Below are positions 25,656-37,366 of a DNA stretch of 64,000 nt, piece by piece. Each line of letters begins with the position of its first letter. The stretch's first letter is position 1. This DNA comes from Lunularia cruciata (taxonomy: Eukaryota; Streptophyta; Marchantiopsida; Lunulariales; Lunulariaceae), in assembly GCA_948567375.1 (NCBI GenBank), contig OX419756.1, forward strand, positions 45,336,333 through 45,400,332, read 5' to 3'. The notes beneath the pieces are model-generated. The model was not told the DNA's origin, searched no databases, and was given only the letters and a program-made list of their open reading frames with translations. The translations under genes and the position numbers were made by a program.

Positions 25656-28600
25656 AGAAGAGGCTGTGTATTAGACTCAAGAGGTACAACCCCAAGCAAG
25701 CACCTATTATCAAGGTCCAAGGTATGGAGCAAGGAAGTATACAAACAATGCTCCCCAACAAAGAATGGCAATGGGGAATCAAAATAGGCCTCAAAATTTT
25801 GCACCAAGTGCATGTTATAATTGTGGTTTAGTGAGCCATTGGTCCCCAAATTGTCTTGGGCCAAGATGGTAGATTGGGTATGTTCTACTTTGTGGAAACT
25901 ACAAGGGTTTGGGCCATGTTGGCAACCAGTGTCCTCAACCACCAAACCCAAAGCCTTATGTAACGTATGTGCAAACTCCAATTGAGTGAGTTGCATTGTG
26001 GCCAAAAGGGGATGCCATGGTGAATAATATTACCCTTGAAGAAGAAAGTCCTCAAGGAGTGCATCCGATCATAGAAGGGGCATGGTCAGACCTTGTTGTG
26101 TTGAGAGTTGAAACATGCTAATGGAAGAAGGAGCATGATCCCAAAGAAGTAAGCACTACTTTGTTGTCTTTGAGAAAGGCAAAGCAACTTTGGCCTCAAA
26201 TAATCTTATCTGCAAAGGAGGAGAAGATCTTGGCAAAATCCAAAGCCAAAGCCTTGTAGAAAGAAATCCAAGAGGCAATGTAGAGAACTTGGGAAATGAG
26301 TTTGGAGGTAGACCCGACAACAAAACCTCCAGTTTTTGTGGTTGACATCATATCTGAATCAAGGTTTTGATTCTAGCCAAGGTGGGTAAACCCAAAGTAA
26401 CTTGGGTTCAAACCACTGGTGCTTTGGTCACCATCTTGAAGAGACCCAAAGTCAATTTGGGTCAGGCTGAGACCTCAAACCCAAAGACAAAGTTTAAGAA
26501 GATGAAACTCAAGAGAGTACCCCAATATGATATTGTAGGAGATCTAGCATCCACACAAGCCAACATGACATTTAAACAATTATGGGAGGACAACAAGTTG
26601 TATAAGAAGCAACTTAGTTCAACTCTCAAGAAAGTGAAGATGATCCTCAAGTAGGATCTACCGGCCATCTATCATATTGAACAAGAAGATTTGGGATCTC
26701 TGGAAGTAAATACAAAGATTGCGGGTTGCATGATCACATTTGTACTCATTAACTTGGGTTTAGGTGTGAATTTCATCACAGAGGATACCGCACACAGATT
26801 GGGGTATCATCCTTTTGAACCAACAGAAAAAATCTTGAAATTTGCGAATCAAACTAGGCAATGACTTCTGGGCATGTTGTCCAATATAGTCATGATGATT
26901 GGAGGTGTACCATTCAAATTGAACTATATTGTATTGAGACCATTGACCAAAACTGGTTATCTATTGCTGATTGGAAGGCCTTAGTTGTATAGTGCCCAAG
27001 TTGTTGTGGATTGGCACAAGAAAAAGTTGAGGTACAAAGACATCGTGTCCAAAGACCAGAAGTTGGTGACAATGAGTTGGACAAAGGTTCCTCACCTCAG
27101 GGGAACTAATTTTCAAAAGATGAAGAGGAATCCAAAGATTTGGTGTCTTTGTCTTCAGAAGACTTAGACAAAGAAGTCCAAGTCAATTATTTGGAGTGCT
27201 ACAAGGTGGAGGTCGAGGAAGAAGATCCATATGATGTTGCTTTGGGTAGCAGCAATTTGGAGGAAGAGGTTTTGAGCTCCATTTGACTTGAGTTGATCCA
27301 AGGCATTCATATTGAGGGAGTCATCAACCGCAAGGACTATCAAGATGTAGTCTTAAGAGAAGGCAAAATTTTAAAAATATCCAAGCCAGTCACTTCAGAC
27401 AAGTTGGCATGATACACTACCTTGTTTATTGAGTACCAAGATATCTTTACCTGGTCTATTGATCAAACGCCAAGAATCCCCAAAGAATTGGGGAACATCG
27501 GATTGATCTGATTGAGGATGCAATTCCAATTTGGCAACTACAATATTGCCTAAACCCAAATTACTTGCTCTTAGTGAAAGATGAAATTGATAAGTACTTG
27601 TAGACCAAAATAATTTTTCTAATCTTGAGAAGTGAATGGGTTTCTCCCATTGTCATTGTTCCAAAGAAGAGATGGGGAAGATTTGGGTGTACTAAGACTT
27701 TCATAAATTTAATGCAATCATAAGAAATGATTATCATCCTTTGCCCTTTGCAGACACCGTTTTGGATCAAGTAGTAGGTCATCCTTGTTATAGTTTTCTT
27801 GATGGATTTTCATGCTACAATCAAGTGTCCATTCAAGAAGAAGACAAGGACAAGACCACACTCACTACCAATTGGGGCACATTTGCATACAATCAATGCC
27901 CTTTGGGTTTTGTAATGCTCCCACTACTTTCCAATGGATGATGAATGCAATTTTTTAAGTCTTTTTGCCAAATTTTGTGGAAGTTTTCATTGACAATTTT
28001 TGCGAGTTAAGCCAAAGCGAGGTATATTGGACTACCTTTGCCAATTTTTTGAATTGTGTTGTTTTATTGGCTTGTCATTGAATCCAAAGATGTGCTTCTT
28101 TTTAATGCAAGAAGGAATTTTGTTGGGGTATTAGATCTCAAGCCAAGGTATTGAAGTTGATGTCAAGAAGGTGAAAGCAATTTCAACTCTAGAATCTTCC
28201 AAAAATATTTGGGAGCTTAGAGCCTTCTTGGGACATGTTGAATATAACAAATGATTTGCATCCAATTATGTGGTGCTAGCTGCACCTATGACAAAGCTCT
28301 TGAAGAAATCCAAAGACTATTTGTGGGAAGCAAAACAAGAAGAAGCTTTCTGGGTGTTGAAGAAGAAATTGGTGGAAGCACCAATGATGAGGGCTCCAAA
28401 TTGGGATGTCCCTTTTCATGTGTATGTGGATGCCTTGTCCATGGCAATTGGAGTTAAAAGGACAAGAAAAAGAAGGGTTATCTTATTTATTATGCCAACC
28501 AACAACTTTCAATGGCAGAAAAGAATTAAACTACTATTGAAATAGAAGCACTTGGAATGGTGTATGCCTACAAGAAGTTTCACAATTACTTGTTGGGATA

Positions 28601-30620
28601 TGAGTTTTTATCCCATGTAGACCATTATGCACTACAATATTTGGTGAAGAAGGCAGATTTTTCTGGACAAATTGCACAATGAATCTTGTTATTACAAGAA
28701 TTCACATACACTATACAAGTAAGGAAGGAGGCTTTGCATTCAAATGCAGACTCCTTGTCCAAGTTGAAAACTCAAGACCATGATCTAGAGGTAGATGATT
28801 GGTTTCCTCATGAAGAACTTTATCATTTGATGGCAATGCAAAGTACAAGGTATGATGTAGAATATCACTATTTGCATACTTTCCAATGTCCTGAGGGACT
28901 GGACCCGGAGCAAAGGGCAGTCTTTCTCAAGAAAATGGGACGATATCAGCTGAAGCACAAGATTTTTTTAAGATAGGTGAATATGAAGTACTTTGTAGGT
29001 GCTTGGAAGCATACAAAGTATGAGGAGTAAAAGAGTCCTTACACTCAAAAGCATCGAGAGGGACACTATGGACTAAAGAACACAATGAAGAAAATTCTTA
29101 TGGTGGGGTATTAGTGGCCTCCAATGTATAAGGATATGCAAGCCCATATCCAAAGTTGTGATGCTTGCAAACAAACGGGAAAGCTGACTGCTACTAGCTA
29201 GTGACCTTTGAGATCAATTTTGCCATTAGCTCCATTTGAGAAATGGGGAATTGATTTTGTGGGTCCAAGTTAATTGATGACCTGATTCACAAGGAAGAGA
29301 TACATTTTAGTATGCACTGATTATGATACTTAAATGGTTGAAGCCCAGGCAACTTGGAGAGATGATGCAGAAAATGTAGCCAAAATTTTCTTCCAAAACA
29401 TGATTTCTCATTACAAATTTCCTCTAGTATTGGTTAGTGACCAAGGACTCTTTTTTTGAACTCATGTGTGGAAGCATTAACCAAGTACTTCCAAATAAAA
29501 CATTGGAAGACAACTCCTTACAACCCAAAAGAAAATGGGTTGACAAAGAAGGCAAATGGATTGTTGTGTAAAATTTTTAATAAGGTGATTGTCAATTATG
29601 CCTACAATTTGGATATGAAGCTACTTGAAGCTTTGTGGGCATACAAAACCACCAAAAATATTAACACCAAGCAAACCCCATATTTCTTAACATATGGATT
29701 GCATCCTATACTCCTAGTTGAATTTGAAGTACCATCATATTGTATCATATGTGAGGAATGATTATTGAAGGAAGAAAGTCAAGATCTTTGGATCCATCAA
29801 TTGATGTGGTTAGAAGAGAAGCAAGACAATGCAATGCAAACTACTAAGGAAATACCCACAGCTTACAGCTTGTTGCTATTTGGGAGGGAGACTTAGTGTT
29901 GTTGCATGACAACAACCAAATATTTTTTCCAAGCAAGCTGCACTTAAGGTGGATACGGTTATATTGAGTAATGCACATTTATGAAAATAGCTCTATTTAA
30001 TTGGTAGACTTGGAGTAAAATCCTTTTGCCACTTGAATAAATGGGTGGAGAGTCAAAAGATATTGGATTGTGGACAAAAATTGTAAAGAAGAGATGAAGA
30101 TGATGTTCACGAGGATGCTCATATTGAGGAAGGAGGTATGTGGTACCCACATATTTTTTATGAGCTTCAGAAAAGAAGTGTATTATTGAAGCCAAATGAA
30201 GAAAAGAAGAGAAGAATCATGTGTTTGGATCCAACCTCATGAAGTCAACTTTGTGTTAGTAGAAGAAGGATTAGGATCGGCCTTGAATGGTGGTAGACCC
30301 AAAGTAAGGATACTTTGCAACAAAATGATCAACCCAATTCAAAGAAACCTTAACAACTTTTACTCAGCCCAAACCAATCAAGAAGGTACAATCATTGAAA
30401 ATAGCTACTTCAGAGTAGGATAAATTTGAGAGTGACAAGAACAAGTCATGCAAAAGGTGTGAGTTGCAATTGATTTTTGATTGAAGGAGGACCAAGAATC
30501 AAAGAAATATAAAATTGAGACTTTGTTGAGTGAATTTTGCAATGTTGAATCATTATCTTGTTCTTCTAAAGAGTTATCCCAAAGGAGTTATACTTACAAA
30601 CCAAGTAGTAGGATTAATTT

Positions 30621-31713
30621 ATGAGTGACCATAAAGTAGAGAGCACAATTCCAATGAAGGGCAGCAAACAAGTTCTGTCACTTGCAATTTGGAGATTAGA
30701 TGCAAGGATTGGAGTCTTGAACTGACTTTATGTCACATTTTTGGGCTGGAATTGGAACTTGAGTTTTCCAAGGTTCATGGCAAAAATTGCTGCTAGTAAT
30801 TATATAGATGGTCCCGAGGTGAAGGGAAGAGAGGAAATTGGGCTCAACGGATTGAGTTGGATTGGAGACTTGTATTGGAGAGGGAAGCAAGAGATGTGAC
30901 AAGAGCCGCCTTTTAAAGAAAGTGTGATTCTTCAGAGGAGACTAAAGAGGTGAAGAATACTTTCAGTGCACCTCACACTACAAATGTGTACAAAGTAGAC
31001 ATCCACAAGGACCCAATGAGGCAAAGTATTGTTGTGGCTCTGATGTCAATGTTAAAGCTAGTGTGGACCACCTACATGATGAAGTAGCAAGCACTCTTCT
31101 TTCACCAAATGTTTGCAGGAGAGAAGGTGAATTGAGTGAATTGTTTTTACCAATAGATGAGGCAAATGATCAGAAATTGGAGAAAAAAATATGCCACCGC
31201 ATTACTTTTTACCATTTGTGCATATCTGCAGGACCAAGCTGAGCCGAGGAAGATGAAGAAAGCTAAGAGGAAATCAACTTGGAGGAAAGAAGATCAAGAC
31301 ATCAAGGTAAGGCACCTGCAAAAGAATTGTATATAGAAGACAAAGAGGAATAGGAAGAGTGCAAAGGAGTAAGTTATCTCTCAAAGATCATTTGTCCTTT
31401 GTGTAGTTGCAGAACAAGAAGGAGATGCAAAGAGATCATCTTGAGATGAGGGATGAATTGTAGGTGGTGAAGCATCCAAGTAATAAAGTCTTGTGACTGA
31501 AGGAACAAGTGACCTAAGGATAAGAAGAAGCCAAAGTACTTTGGGTTGATGCAGTACTTTGTAAGAAGAGTCTAGAGAATCTCCATGAGAGTTTTGAGAA
31601 GCATGGGAGTGATCTTGAATGTTGAGAAGAAAAGATGAAGGAGAAAAAGATGGCATTCAAGAGACTAAAAGAAGAATGGTACTCAACTCAAGGTAATACA
31701 CTCCAAGGCCATT
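30621..31713. other. Unassigned Lys/Glu-rich sequence left of gypsy A
   Basis: No family recognised. From about 31200 the sequence is rich in AAG, GAA and AGA triplets in both helpful and unhelpful frames, suggesting remnants of a charged, coiled-coil-like coding region. It ends at the left target-site copy GTATT (31714-31718). The matching right copy is at 37362-37366, so 37367 is its original continuation. Part of it may be the tail of the gypsy B right LTR. Confidence 0.35.
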
Positions 31714-31718
31714 GTATT

Positions 31719-32141
31719 TGTAAAAGACCAAAACCGAGGAGAGAAATAGGAGAATGGAAGCTCACATTGGGACACTTGAATGAGGGAAAACTCCGAATGC
31801 CTAGCATGAGCTTCGGCCTTGGTATTTATAGGTAGCATACAAGTCCCTTGAAGCTTCTCAAGAAGCTTCCTTGAGCCGCTTTCTTGGAGTGAAAGCCAAG
31901 TTAACTAGGAAGCTTCTCAAGAAGCTTCCTTTTAGAAGCCACCTACTTGGCGTGCAAGCTAAGCTAGTTAGAAGCTTCTAGAAGCTTCCTTCTAGAAGCT
32001 ACCTGCTTAGGGCGCAAGTTAACTAGTTAGGAAGCTTCCTAAGAAGCTTCTTAGATGCTTCTAGAATATTCTAGGCTAGTTTGTCTTATTCTCTACTTCG
32101 TAAGCCCAACTAACTTCGTCACTAAACTCCATATTGTTACA
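31719..32141 (-). repeat. 3' LTR of gypsy A
   Basis: Starts TGTAAAAGAC and ends TATTGTTACA on the plus strand, i.e. TGTAACAATA to TCTTTTACA in element orientation. It differs from the right LTR by GTGAAAGCC versus GTGCAAGCC, and GCTAGTTTGTC versus GCTATTTTGTC. It contains the same TATA box (minus strand, 31830-31823) and heat-shock-element array as the right LTR. Confidence 0.97.
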
Positions 32142-35100
32142 TATTCCCCCGCCGCTAGTTGGTGACGTCCTCGTCGCCAGTGAAGCTTCGAATTCCTTGA
32201 TGGCCATCTGTGCATTCTGGAGGTGAGAAAGAGGTTCCCATGTAGCATCATGAAGGGGATACCCTTTCCAAAGGACCTTGTACTCCGTATGTTGGTGACG
32301 GCCTCGTTGAATATGGCGACGCGCAAGGATACGGTCAACTTCGTACTCCTCATGATCATTGATAGGGACAGGAAGAGGGGGAGGTTGGACTCGAGAGGAA
32401 AAGGAAGAAGGGTTAGGAACAAAGGGTTTCAACTTGGAAATATGAAAGACAGGATGGATACGCATGTGACAAGGTAAGGCAAGACAATAAGCAACAGGAG
32501 AGATAATGTGGGTGATATCAAAGGGTCCTATCCAATTAGGAGCAAGTTTACAAACTCGGGTATCAAGTGGGAGAGGGAGGTTACTAGAGGATAGCATGAC
32601 TTTATCACCAACTTCAAAGGTGAGATCACGACGATGATGGTCTGCATATTGTTTTTGGCGATTCTGAGCAACAAGGAGGTGAGATTTGGCTTGTTGGAGA
32701 GATTGGGATATAGTGGTCAAGAATGTAGAAGTATGAGGAACCTGAGAGGGAGGGGGAGCAAGAAGAGAATCTGGAACAAGCGGATCTTGGCCAAAATTGA
32801 GAAAGAAGGGAGAAAATCCAGTGCTTGCCTGTTTGGAATTGTTGTAGGCAAATTCTGCAGCTGCAAGATATTCATCCCAGTTGGTATGGTGGACATTGAC
32901 AAAGGCCCGCAACATATCCTCCAATGTTTGATTGGCGCGTTTGGTTTGTCCATCAGTTTGAGGATGATAGGCCGTGGACAAAGCAAGCTTGGTGTCGAGT
33001 ATCTGGAAGAGTGCTTGCCAAAACTTCCTGGTAAATCGAGGATCACGGTCGGAGATGAGTACACGTGGCATCCCATGATGCTTGAAGACATTGTCGAAGT
33101 AGATTTGCGCTAAGGTTGGAGCATCCACGGTATCACAGGTTGGTGCCAAGTGGATTTGCTTACTAAGCTTATCCACAAACACCACAATTGCGGTGTGTCC
33201 TTGTTTTGTCTTTGGCAAGGATGTGATGAGATCCAAGCTCACATGCTCCCAACGAGCGGATGGAATGGCGAGTGGTTGAAGGAGTCCACTCGGCTTCTGG
33301 TTGCTGGCCTTGTTCCGTTGGCAACTCTCACATGATCGGACAAAGTCTCGAACATCTCGTGTCATGTTGGGCCACCACCATTGGCGTTGGAGGGTGCCCA
33401 AGGTCTTGTCCACTCCCATGTGACCAGCTATTGGTAAATCATGGGCTTCTTGAAGGCGCACAAGTCGAAGATCACCTTTGGTTGGAACATAGATCTGGTC
33501 TGCATGGAATAAAAGGCCTTCCTTGAAGGAGAAGGTGTTGTACTCCTTGTCGCGTGCTGTTAGACGACCGTGTACCATTTGGAAGAAGGGGTCTTGCTGT
33601 AGGGCTAACCGAAACTCGTTATGAATCTTGGGATCAATTGACACCGTCGTAATTGCTGCCGTGATGAGAGGAAGAGACTTCAAATCAGGTCGTCGTGATA
33701 GAGCATCAGGGATGACATGGAACCGACCTGGTTTGTACTCAAGTTTGATGTCGAACAATTGGAGTTGCTCTTCCCATCGATGATGTCGACTCTTCATGTG
33801 CTCTAGGTGTAAGGTCTGCAACAATGGCTTGTGATCAGTTCGCATGATCACTTGTTTCCCCAAGAGATAATGCCTCCATACCTTGGTGGCATATACCATT
33901 GCAAGTTGTTCCCGATCTCAAGCAGAGTAATTTCTTTCAGTTGTATTTAGTCGGCGAGACACAAAGGCAATAGGATGTAGTCCATCTGGAAATTCTTGTT
34001 GCAACACAGCTCCAATTGCAAAGTTAGAAGCATCAAAATCAACCACACAAGGTAGTTGAGGATCATATGGTTGAAGAATGGGTCTTGAAGACACCATATG
34101 CTTTAACTTCTGGAATGCTTCTTCATGCTTGGTGGTCCATTGGAAGCTCGAGTTCTTTCCCAAGAGGTCAGTCAATGGTGTAGCCACGTGAGCATAATAG
34201 TGGATGAACCGTCGGTAAAAACTGGCCAATCCGTTGAACGCTCGTACTTCGGTAGCATCCTTCGGGGTAAGCCAATCAGTAATGGCCTTGATCTTCTCTT
34301 CTTCCATCTTGATCCCCTCTGATGAGATCTTATGACCCAAGAAGGTAACCTCCTTTTGCCAAAAAGCACACTTTGACTTCTTGCAGTAAAATTTCCACTG
34401 TCGTAGTCGTCTTAGGACTTCTCGCACATGATTCATGTGTTCTGCCTCTGTCCTACTATAGATTAAGATATCATCTAAGAACACTACCACAGACTGATCC
34501 AATAGCCCCTCCAACACCCGATGCATCTGATCCATGAAAACTGCTGGAGCATTAGTGAGTCCGAAAGGTAGAACTCTCAACTCAAAATGTCCATACCTTG
34601 TACGAAAGGCAGTCTTTTTCACGTCCTCTCCTTCAATAGGAATTTGCCAATAGCCGCTACGAAGATCTAGCTTGGAAAAGTATCGTGCTCCACTTAATTG
34701 ATCAAGCAAGTCATCGATCCGAGGCAAGGGATATGCATTCTTCACGGTTTGCTTATTGAGCCCACGGTAATCAATACAGAAACGAAGTCCTCCATCCTTC
34801 TTTGGAACAAATAGTACCGGTGCTCCCCAAGGAGAGGTACTATGTCGTATGAAATCCTTCTCCAACAACTCTGTAAGTGTTGTTCGCAACTCCTCCAACT
34901 CCTTTGGTGAGAGCCGATAGATTGGTCTACTCACTAGAGTACTCCCTGGCAATAACTCAATCTTGAAGGGCATACCTCGATCAGAGGGTAATCCCTTTGG
35001 CAGATCATCCGGAAACACATCTGCAAACTCTTGAACTATCCAATCAACCGTTGCTTGATGCGGCACTTGGCCCTCCTCAGATTGTTCTTGTGCAATCGGC

Positions 35101-35790
35101 TTGATCCACATCGCGAATACAGACTTATCTTCCTCCAAAGCTTGCTCTATGGTTGCTTTATTAACAAACTTCTCTTCTAGGGACTCATCTCTCTTCCGAG
35201 CTTGCTCCATGGTTGCCTTCCTGGCAAACTTCCCATCTTGGGACTCATCTCCCTTCCAGATTCGCTCTATGGCTACCTTCTCGACAAACTTCCCATCTTG
35301 GGATTGACTATTCTTAGGTGTCTTACTCAGAGGTGCCAGACAGCCTAATCGGAAATTCCTACCTTGGTGTTGTACTTGAATTTGGTGTCGGGTCCAATCA
35401 AATTGAACCTTATGACATTCAAGCCAAGGTAGACCCAGAATGATATCATAGTGTAGAGGTGCCACTACAAACCTCATACACTCCAAATACTCCTTCCCAA
35501 TCTTGAAGGTAACAGGATGCAAGGTGCGGAATGCAGAACCCTTTCTACCATCCGCCATCATCAAACTAATTCCAATCACTGGCTTGATAGGAATACCCAA
35601 TTCCTTTGCTACTTGCATAGACATGCAATTCTCTGAACTTCCAAAATCAACCAAAATTCTACAACCCCGATTAGATATCATACCTTGCAAGTGAAGCAAA
35701 CTTGCATAGGTCGAGCCTTCAATCCCATTGGAACTAATCAAGCTCCCAGTAGGCGGCTCGAAATCTCCTACTGGGATTCCTTGTTCCCCT
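32076..35790 (-). pseudogene. Pol of gypsy A (protease, RT, RNase H, integrase, chromodomain)
   Basis: One frame from about 35790 to 32076 with a single internal TGA (33917-33915, after RNYSA). Right to left: protease with [10 protein letters not shown] near 35650 (DFG where D-S/T-G is usual); reverse transcriptase with FLDDILIYS near 34490; RNase H with [14 protein letters not shown] near 34040; integrase zinc region (H-x-H, CESCQRNK) near 33330; integrase core with DLIT, SDRDPRF and TDGQTKRANQ; chromodomain with EYEVDRIL and GYPLHDATWEP near 32390-32240. The third catalytic acid of the integrase is Lys (codon 32942-32940). The TGA corresponds to CAA in other copies. Without that stop and the Lys it would look fully functional. 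Confidence 0.93.
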
Positions 35791-36667
35791 GATCATTCCG
35801 CTCCACAACCTCCACTTGGGCAACTTGTCGAGGTCATCCATTCTTGAGTGGACATTCAGCAATGCGATGCTCCAACTGGCGACAATAAAAACAACCTCCA
35901 TTTTGTCGTAATCTTTCTCTATCTGCTATGCCAAGTGGTCTTCGTTGGATAGCATCAATCTCCATTGGTACCGGTTCTTCCACTCGTGGTACTGGTGGGT
36001 TTTGTGTAGGTCGAGGTCGAGACCAAGTTGTCGCAACTAAGGAATCAAAACGCTCAGCCAATTGCATGGCTTGTTCTACATTCTGTGGCTCTCACATGGT
36101 CACCTCCAATCTGGTTCGTGACTTCAATCCTCGCACAAATCGATCCAAAACTTCACCTTCTTGGATATCTGGAATTTGCATGATGATATTCTGAAATTGT
36201 GTGATGTAGCTTCTCACTGAGCCAATCTGCCTCAATTCCGCCAATTTATCTCGTGCAGCTCGGGTGGCATTTATAGTCTGAAATCGACCAAGTATTGCAT
36301 CCTTGAATTCTGCCCATGTAAAAATTGGTGTAACAATTTGTCGTTCAGCTCTTTCTACTCGGAATCGCCACCAAAGTTTTGCCACTCCATCCAATTGGCT
36401 AGAAGCCAAGAGAATTTGTTTCCGCTCGTCTTGAAGATTGGTGGCTTCAAAGTAACGTTCACAGTCAAACACAAAATTCTCCACTGTGCCTGGAAGATTC
36501 TTGCCTTCAAACACCTTGGGTTTCGGAAATCGAATGCGATCTTCTTCATCTCGAACTGGCGCTCTGTCTATCTATTCTCGTCGTTGCTGGTCTTGTTCAT
36601 CCAACAATCGAGTAAGATGCTCGATTTGTTGTTGCATTGCAAGGATAACATCCGGTATTGCCGCCAT
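35760..36667 (-). pseudogene. Gag of gypsy A, with in-frame stops
   Basis: An ATG at 36667-36665 starts MAAIPDVILAMQQQIEHL. The retrotransposon gag core (VENFVFDCERYF, then KLWWRFR, then RFVRGLKSRTRLEV) and a CCHC zinc knuckle, CFYCRQLEHRIAEC, near 35890 follow in one frame. Gag packages the RNA and forms the particle. The frame is cut by a TAG near 36571, a TGA near 36090 and a TGA near 35836. At the last two, copy 2 (38.1-43.3 kb) has CAA, which points to an original CGA. Gag's own end appears to be the TAG shortly before pol, after the residues NKESQ, seen in this copy and in copy 2. Pol lies in the -1 frame. Confidence 0.85.
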
Positions 36668-36920
36668 CGCTACTACTCTATTCCACTACCTGCAATTTAT
36701 CTAGTTGATTAACACGTAGATACAACACGTCCACCGTTCTCCATAAGTTACAACTAGAAGTATCAAGGGTTCCTCTGACACGGTGATCATATGTAGAAAA
36801 TCCTGCCCAAAGCGTGAGGTGATGAATTGTGTGAAATGATGCTTTGGTAATATCTGGACACGAAAGTCCCAATGGTTTGGCGGAAGTGGATTTGGTGGTC
36901 CATAAATTCCATCCATCCCA

Positions 36921-36937
36921 TTCCTGCTCTGATACCA
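36921..36937 (-). other. Primer-binding site for initiator Met tRNA
   Basis: The minus strand reads TGGTATCAGAGCAGGAA one base after the LTR end. TGGTATCAGAGC is complementary to the 3' end of plant initiator methionine tRNA and is the usual primer site of plant LTR retrotransposons. It confirms orientation. Confidence 0.9.
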
Positions 36938-36938
36938 A

Positions 36939-37361
36939 TGTAAAAGACCAAAACCGAGGAGAGAAATAGGAGAATGGAAGCTCACATTGGGACACTTGAA
37001 TGAGGGAAAACTCCGAATGCCTAGCATGAGCTTCGGCCTTGGTATTTATAGGTAGCATACAAGTCCCTTGAAGCTTCTCAAGAAGCTTCCTTGAGCCGCT
37101 TTCTTGGAGTGCAAGCCAAGTTAACTAGGAAGCTTCTCAAGAAGCTTCCTTTTAGAAGCCACCTACTTGGCGTGCAAGCTAAGCTAGTTAGAAGCTTCTA
37201 GAAGCTTCCTTCTAGAAGCTACCTGCTTAGGGCGCAAGTTAACTAGTTAGGAAGCTTCCTAAGAAGCTTCTTAGATGCTTCTAGAATATTCTAGGCTATT
37301 TTGTCTTATTCTCTACTTCGTAAGCCCAACTAACTTCGTCACTAAACTCCATATTGTTACA
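36939..37361 (-). repeat. 5' LTR of gypsy A
   Basis: This is the LTR that drives transcription of the element leftward. In element orientation it runs TGTAACAATA at 37361 to TCTTTTACA at 36939, directly followed by one base and the tRNA primer site. The U3 part (about 37361-37055) holds the heat-shock-element array. The TATA box CTATAAATA lies at about 37051-37043, and R/U5 should follow. Confidence 0.97.
37043..37292 (-). promoter_or_regulatory. LTR promoter with heat-shock-element array and TATA box
   Basis: Seen: alternating GAA and TTC triplets spaced by two bases, the consensus for heat-shock-factor binding. A perfect four-unit site, GAAGCTTCTAGAAGCTTC, is at 37191-37208 and a perfect three-unit site, TTCTAGAATATTC, at 37279-37291. 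Further GAAGCTTC pairs separated by four bases occur near 37070-37091, 37127-37149 and 37250-37271. All lie upstream of the TATA box (TATAAATA on the minus strand, 37050-37043). Known: such sites in LTRs make the Arabidopsis copia element ONSEN heat-inducible. Inferred: gypsy A is, or was, switched on by heat stress. The 3' LTR has the same sites at 31971-31988 and 32059-32071. Confidence 0.75.
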
Positions 37362-37366
37362 GTATT

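Larger units (their letters stand above)
23012..30620 (+). mobile_element. Gypsy B element, interrupted by other insertions
   Basis: Two related direct repeats starting TGTGGTACCCA, at 23012 to about 23497 and 30139 to about 30612, are its LTRs. A purine tract, GAGGAAGGAGGTA, precedes the right one. Internal coding sequence on the plus strand begins within gag at about 25660, with zinc knuckle CYNCGLVSHWSPNC near 25815. It goes on with protease (about 26700-27050), reverse transcriptase (about 27480-28100), RNase H (28250-28640) and integrase (about 29040-29760). Every domain is broken by stops and shifts. The first part of gag is missing, because families D (23560-24091) and C (24110-25655) sit between the left LTR and gag. 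The right LTR boundary is uncertain. Confidence 0.75.
31719..37361 (-). mobile_element. Complete Ty3/gypsy chromovirus-type element (family A)
   Basis: A 5643-bp element with both LTRs (423 bp each) and a perfect 5-bp target duplication, GTATT, at 31714-31718 and 37362-37366. A primer site for initiator Met tRNA (minus-strand TGGTATCAGAGCAGGAA) is at 36921-36937, and a polypurine tract (minus-strand GCGGGGGAATA) is at 32142-32152. Gag, protease, reverse transcriptase, RNase H, integrase and chromodomain are all present in order. The two LTRs differ at only two positions by eye, so insertion was recent. Even so the coding part carries in-frame stops, and the integrase lacks its catalytic Glu. 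It is the reference copy against which copies at 19.4, 38.1 and 44.1 kb are read. Confidence 0.97.

Noticed and set aside
35760-35800. Canonical -1 slippery heptamer at the gag/pol junction
   Set aside because: GGGGAAC in the complete element and AGGAAAC in copy 2 do not follow the X-XXY-YYZ rule; kept only as a frame observation.
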